Assembly (NCBI GenBank): GCA_030839005.1
Contig: JAUZEM010000310.1
Coordinates: 1 to 5,564 of the forward strand
Direction of reading: 5' to 3'
Origin: Actinomycetota bacterium
GTDB taxonomy: Bacteria > Actinomycetota > Acidimicrobiia > IMCC26256 > PALSA-610
Length of the DNA: 5,564 nucleotides
The translations under genes and the position numbers were made by a program. This document shows, one piece after another, positions 1 through 5,564 of the stretch (its first letter is position 1; the number at the start of each line of letters is the position of its first letter). The notes below the pieces were generated by a model. The model worked only from the letters and a program-made list of their open reading frames with translations, had not been told where the DNA came from and ran no database searches.

Positions 1-1
1 G

Positions 2-106
2 CCCGACGGCGCGGCGATCGCGGCAAGTGCGGGAGTCATCGCCCTGGTGGGCGGCGCGGCCATTGCCGTGTTCACCTCGCCGCGGTCATGGCGCACCGAG
101 GTGTGA
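2..106 (+). CDS. C-terminal end of a membrane protein (partial, starts before window)
   Basis: In the second forward frame the window opens in the middle of a coding region and reads 34 codons to a TGA at 104-106. About 22 of these residues form an alanine/glycine/valine/isoleucine-rich hydrophobic stretch (IAASAGVIALVGG is its core), followed by a short polar tail ending SPRSWRTEV. That pattern is typical of the last transmembrane helix and cytoplasmic tail of a multi-pass transporter or flippase. The other two forward frames give arginine-rich or otherwise unnatural peptides, which favours this one. The gene converges on the sugar-enzyme gene ending at 194. The family cannot be named from 34 residues. 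A major-facilitator transporter or polysaccharide flippase would fit, but this is only a guess. The stop codon lies inside the first unit of the tandem repeat described at 97-166. Confidence 0.55.
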   Translation, partial: PDGAAIAASAGVIALVGGAAIAVFTSPRSWRTEV

Positions 107-166
107 TGGCCGAGGTGTGATGGCCGAGGTGTGATGGCCGAGGTGTGATGGCCCAGGCGTGACGGT
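97..166. repeat. 14-bp tandem repeat, four perfect units plus one degenerate
   Basis: The unit CGAGGTGTGATGGC occurs four times without a mismatch at 97-110, 111-124, 125-138 and 139-152. A fifth, decayed copy (CCAGGCGTGACGGT, 10 of 14 matching) follows at 153-166. The first unit carries the last codons and the TGA stop of the membrane protein ending at 106, so the array looks like slippage duplication of that gene's 3' end. Because 14 is not a multiple of 3, the TGA in successive units falls in all three forward frames. No function is evident from the sequence beyond its position between two converging genes. Confidence 0.93.
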
Positions 167-172
167 TCGTGA

Positions 173-193
173 CCGGTCGAAGGCGTAACGCCT

Positions 194-201
<8 letters not shown>
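173..201. terminator. Hairpin between converging genes, candidate bidirectional terminator
   Basis: GAAGGCG at 179-185 and CGCCTTC at 189-195 form a perfect 7-bp stem around a TAA loop. The stem extends, after one mismatch and a G-T pair, through CCGG at 173-176 and CCGG at 198-201. It lies where the forward membrane-protein gene and the reverse sugar-enzyme gene converge, and its right arm contains the reverse gene's stop codon (194-196). Neither side has a T-rich tract, so it is not a textbook intrinsic terminator, though T-poor hairpins are common at gene ends in high-GC actinomycetes. The hairpin is seen directly; its role is inferred. Confidence 0.5.
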
Positions 202-3439
<3,238 letters not shown>

Positions 3440-3464
3440 CCGGTCCCGCGTTCCCGCCTGCCAA

Positions 3465-3494
3465 ATCCTGGCTTAGGCGTGTGGTGAGCGTCAA
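3465..3494 (-). promoter_or_regulatory. Candidate promoter of the dehydratase-aminotransferase gene
   Basis: On the minus strand, TTGACG (3489-3494) is followed after 18 bases by CAGGAT (3465-3470), a fair match to a housekeeping-sigma -35/-10 pair. The -10 box ends 25 bases before the GTG at 3437-3439, which would give a short leader of roughly 20 bases. The box lies in the gap between this gene and the SPFH gene, so it supports separate transcription of the fusion gene. The -10 has C in place of the usual first T, and in GC-rich DNA such matches arise by chance, so confidence is moderate to low. Confidence 0.4.
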
Positions 3495-3510
3495 CCCCTC
3501 CGACCCAGTT

Positions 3511-3641
3511 TGCCACTCCGAGCGCGCACCGAATGCCCCGGAAATGTGCGAACTGTGGCCAAATCGATATCAACAATCGGTCGGACTTCGATCCCCGGTC
3601 GCCCATTCCGTCGGACGCGCCGACCGGTCTGCCACTACGAG
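3511..3641. repeat. Imperfect direct repeat: half-copy of the hairpin arm
   Basis: TGCCACTCCGAG at 3511-3522 matches TGCCACTACGAG at 3630-3641 at 11 of 12 positions. The second copy is the centre of the perfect inverted repeat at 3624-3652; the first has no matching second arm. They could be two sites for a common DNA-binding protein, or a whole and a decayed copy of a dispersed hairpin element. Between the copies I see no gene. Confidence 0.5.
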
Positions 3642-3652
3642 TGGCAGACCGG
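3624..3652. terminator. Perfect 13-bp inverted repeat, probable terminator of the SPFH gene
   Basis: CCGGTCTGCCACT (3624-3636) and AGTGGCAGACCGG (3640-3652) are exact reverse complements separated by only ACG, giving a stable 13-bp stem with a 3-base loop. It begins 70 bases downstream of the SPFH stop codon and lies 185 bases upstream of the fusion gene's start. That position suits termination of the SPFH transcript. No T-run follows in either direction, so an operator or a dispersed hairpin repeat are alternatives. The inverted repeat itself is certain; the role is inferred. Confidence 0.55.
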
Positions 3653-3722
3653 CCCTCATCTGTGTCAAATCTGTCCCGGTGATCGCTGGCGACGAAATCG
3701 GGGACTCAGGAATCTGGGGGTC

Positions 3723-4940
3723 TCAGGGGCCCGCCACCTTGGTCGAGGTCGACGGCCTCGTCGTCGGCGTGGTGCCGGAGCCGGGGTTGACGTTGAGCAG
3801 CGGCGTGAGGTTCTGGTCGAACGGCAGGATGACCGTGCTGGTGTTCGGCGAGGTCACGATCGACTTCAACGCCTGGATGTAGGTGAACTGCAGATACTGC
3901 GGCGTCAGCTGCGACTGCGAGCAGTTGGTGAGCGAATTGGGGACGACGGTCTGGGCCCTTATCCCGTTGCGGGAGACCGTCGCGGCCTTTCCGCCGCACG
4001 CCAGGATCTGCTGCGAATCCGCCGTCGCCAGGGCCTGGATACGCGCGATGTCGGCCGCCTGCTCGGCGGTCGCGAGCTCGAACCTCTGCTGCTCCGCGTT
4101 CTGCTGAGACGCTACCTTCGAGTTGACGGCCGTCTGGAGCTGGGTGCTGAGGGCGACCTCGCGGAGTTGGAAGTCCTGGAGGAGCAAACCCCGCGGTTCG
4201 ATCTTGGCCCTCAGGCATTTGGCGGCGTCCGACTCGATCGTGCGCCAGTCGGTCGTGGCCGCGTCGATCATGGGATACAGCGTGAACTGGGTGCGGATGC
4301 ACGATCGGGCCGAGGGTCGAACCACTGCGTTCGCGTAGTTCGTTCCGAGGTTCCTGTATACGAATGTCGCCTGTTTCGGATCGACCCGGTACAAGACGGT
4401 CGCATTGACGTTCGCGGCCCCGCCGTCGGATCCGAGCACGGAAACGGAGTCGTCCGTGCTGCCCTTGGCGCCTTCTCCGACATTGGATGTCATCGTGTAG
4501 TTCTGCACGCGCACCGACATCGAATACGTGGTCGTGAACGGAAGCGTGATGTGGAAGCCGGCGCCGATCGGGTCGCCCGAGTGCCCGAGGGTGACGGGCA
4601 CCGCCACGTTGCCCGGCTGGACGACGTGGATCGAGGTCCACACGAACGCGATCACGAAGATCGTGGCGAGGAAGATGCCCAGACGCTTCCACGAACGCGG
4701 TCCGAGGGTGCCGTCCGCGTAGCGCGGCCGCCTGAGGCCCACCGCGACCAACGCGGCGCTGATCGCGGTGAACAGCCGATCGCGAAGGAACGCGGTCAGT
4801 GAGGGCCCGGTCTTCACGTCCCGGTCACGAGGATCCCTGACCATGCCACCGATCGACGCCCGGGTCTTGGGCTGGGGCGGCTGCTGCGGCCTCGACCCGT
4901 CCGTCGGCTTCGATTCGTCGTCGCCGTTCGCCTCGACCAC
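3723..4940 (-). CDS. Membrane-anchored SPFH/band-7 (prohibitin-like) protein
   Basis: The product is 405 residues and starts at GTG (4938-4940), chosen because AGGAGG lies 8 bases upstream. A charged, proline-rich N-terminus (1-45) is followed by a short hydrophobic stretch (56-69), a basic patch, and one clear transmembrane helix (about 87-105). Directly after it comes the band-7 signature: VVQPGNVAVPVTLG (106-119), GAGFHITLPF (126-135) and YSMSVRVQNYTM (139-150). A glutamine/alanine-rich, probably coiled-coil segment covers about 265-312 (SQQNAEQQRFELATAEQAAD). QALKSIVTSPNTSTVILPFD (356-375) matches the usual end of these domains. The tail is rich in Thr, Ser and Pro (386-402). Basic residues before the helix suggest that the N-terminus is inside and the SPFH domain outside, as in prohibitin/HflK-type proteins. 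Cysteines 214, 242, 315 and 340 would then be exported and could form disulfides. Family members scaffold membrane microdomains or regulate proteases; the partner here is unknown. Confidence 0.85.
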   Translation of the reverse strand: MVEANGDDESKPTDGSRPQQPPQPKTRASIGGMVRDPRDRDVKTGPSLTAFLRDRLFTAISAALVAVGLRRPRYADGTLGPRSWKRLGIFLATIFVIAFVWTSIHVVQPGNVAVPVTLGHSGDPIGAGFHITLPFTTTYSMSVRVQNYTMTSNVGEGAKGSTDDSVSVLGSDGGAANVNATVLYRVDPKQATFVYRNLGTNYANAVVRPSARSCIRTQFTLYPMIDAATTDWRTIESDAAKCLRAKIEPRGLLLQDFQLREVALSTQLQTAVNSKVASQQNAEQQRFELATAEQAADIARIQALATADSQQILACGGKAATVSRNGIRAQTVVPNSLTNCSQSQLTPQYLQFTYIQALKSIVTSPNTSTVILPFDQNLTPLLNVNPGSGTTPTTRPSTSTKVAGP

Positions 4941-4948
4941 CCGTCTGC

Positions 4949-4954
4949 CCTCCT
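4949..4954 (-). promoter_or_regulatory. Ribosome binding site of the SPFH gene
   Basis: A full AGGAGG consensus lies 8 bases before the GTG at 4938-4940 and decides that start over any downstream alternative. The leader upstream contains a TACCAT (4987-4992 on the minus strand) that could be a -10 box, but no acceptable -35 is seen, so I do not call a promoter there. Confidence 0.8.
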
Positions 4955-5059
4955 GGTTTCACGGACCTGCCACCGAGATTCGTGCGATGGTAATGCGCGC
5001 CGGGGCCGCGCCTACACGCGTCGATCGGCGTTCCGACGGCCGAGAACACCCTGAAGGGG

Positions 5060-5564
5060 CTAGTGCTTCGACCATTGGCGGCGAAATTGCGCGATCTCGC
5101 CCGGCGCGTAGAAGTGCCGCGCGTACCGGGAGCTGTAGGCCTCGTCCAGGAGCTGCCCGGGCAATCGCGCCGCCGCGAGAAACTCGCGGTAGACGGGAGC
5201 AAACCGACCGCTGGCGCCGTCGTTGCGGCGGGGGACGGTGACGGGCGCGGCCAGCCCGAGGAACGAGGCGAGCACGCTCGGCGCGCACCCGAAGCTCTCG
5301 AGACGCAGGAGCAACAGCCGAACCGCGGGAGTCGCGACGATGCCGTGGCCGGCGCCCGGGTCGAACGCCTGGGCGAATGCGTCGATACCGACCGCGGTGC
5401 CGAACTCCCGGTCGAACCAGCGCTGTGGCGCCCGCAACCAGTGTTCCGAGACGAAACGGTCGGTCAGATCCTTCACCGTCGGCGAGTCCGCAAGGGCACC
5501 GGACCGACGCGCCGCATGAAAGTACGCGGACACGGCCTGTGCCACTGGCTCGCGAACAGTCGTG
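5060..5564 (-). CDS. Sulfotransferase-like, putative capsular polysaccharide synthesis protein (C-terminal part, runs off window)
   Basis: The frame is open to the right edge, giving 167 visible residues before TAG at 5060-5062. The GTG at 5543-5545 is not the start: it is the Val inside TTVREPVAQAVSAYFH, which continues upstream to the edge. This REPVxxxxSxYF motif resembles the segment of sulfotransferases that binds the 3'-phosphate of PAPS (the RDPV...S element). Further on are HWLRAPQRWFDREFG, a segment with several leucines before LESFG, FAPVYREFL, and a C-terminal SSRYARHFYAPGEIAQF block. The last of these is like the end of the family annotated as putative capsular polysaccharide synthesis protein (NKWYS family), recalled rather than searched. 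The likely job is sulfation or similar modification of a surface glycan. The P-loop that should bind the 5'-phosphosulfate would be outside the window, so activity cannot be judged. A gap of 119 bp separates it from the SPFH gene, too long to imply coupling. Confidence 0.7.
   Translation of the reverse strand, partial: TTVREPVAQAVSAYFHAARRSGALADSPTVKDLTDRFVSEHWLRAPQRWFDREFGTAVGIDAFAQAFDPGAGHGIVATPAVRLLLLRLESFGCAPSVLASFLGLAAPVTVPRRNDGASGRFAPVYREFLAAARLPGQLLDEAYSSRYARHFYAPGEIAQFRRQWSKH

Noticed and set aside
97..152. Chain of overlapping four-codon mini-frames in the tandem repeat as a translated leader
   Set aside because: No gene follows on the plus strand that it could control; the downstream plus strand is antisense to the fusion gene. 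The pattern follows from the repeat unit itself.
3700..3727. Near-repeat GGGGACTCAGG / GGGGTCTCAGG around the SPFH stop codon
   Set aside because: The 11-bp units match at 10 positions and lie close together, but they are short and low in complexity, and nothing else in the window supports a function.
3510..4802. A 430-codon open frame on the plus strand
   Set aside because: It is antisense to the SPFH gene, is dominated by Arg and Gly, and shows no domain. The SPFH frame has a strong ribosome binding site and a clear band-7 signature.
4995..5011. GCGCG/CGCGC hairpin after the sulfotransferase-like gene as a terminator
   Set aside because: Only 5 bp of G-C stem with a 7-base loop and no T-run; such short stems are frequent by chance at this GC content.
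5543..5545. GTG as the start of the sulfotransferase-like gene
   Set aside because: The codon is the Val of the REPVA motif and the frame continues upstream to the window edge with motif-consistent residues, so the gene is partial rather than starting here.

Overview
The window is very GC-rich, and all three genes on the minus strand run through long open frames. The two start codons that can be seen are both GTG. This suggests a high-GC bacterium, most likely an actinomycete-type lineage, but nothing here fixes the taxon. There is no rRNA, tRNA, CRISPR array or recognisable transposase.

Layout from left to right. Positions 2-106 (+) are the last 34 codons of a gene that begins before the window, and they look like the final membrane helix and short tail of an integral membrane protein. 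It converges on a long minus-strand gene ending at 194. The gap between them holds a 14-bp tandem repeat (four perfect units plus one degenerate unit) and a hairpin that probably ends transcription from one or both sides. Positions 194-3439 (-) encode one 1081-residue protein that joins two enzymes of nucleotide-sugar synthesis: a membrane-anchored CapD/WbpM/PglF-type sugar-nucleotide 4,6-dehydratase and a DegT/DnrJ/EryC1/StrS-type PLP aminotransferase. A 283-bp gap follows, with a plausible promoter for the fusion gene and a perfect 13-bp inverted repeat. Positions 3723-4940 (-) encode a 405-residue membrane-anchored SPFH/band-7 (prohibitin-like) protein with a strong ribosome binding site. 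After a further 119-bp gap, 5060-5564 (-) is the C-terminal part of a sulfotransferase-like protein that resembles the putative capsular polysaccharide synthesis (NKWYS) family; its N-terminus lies beyond the right edge.

The two enzyme genes point to surface glycan synthesis. The fusion protein should convert a UDP-HexNAc to its 4-keto-6-deoxy form and then to a 4-amino-4,6-dideoxy sugar, and the sulfotransferase-like protein could decorate a glycan. The SPFH protein may be unrelated to this and simply sit between them. The most notable item is the single-chain dehydratase-aminotransferase, which places two consecutive pathway steps on one membrane-bound polypeptide.
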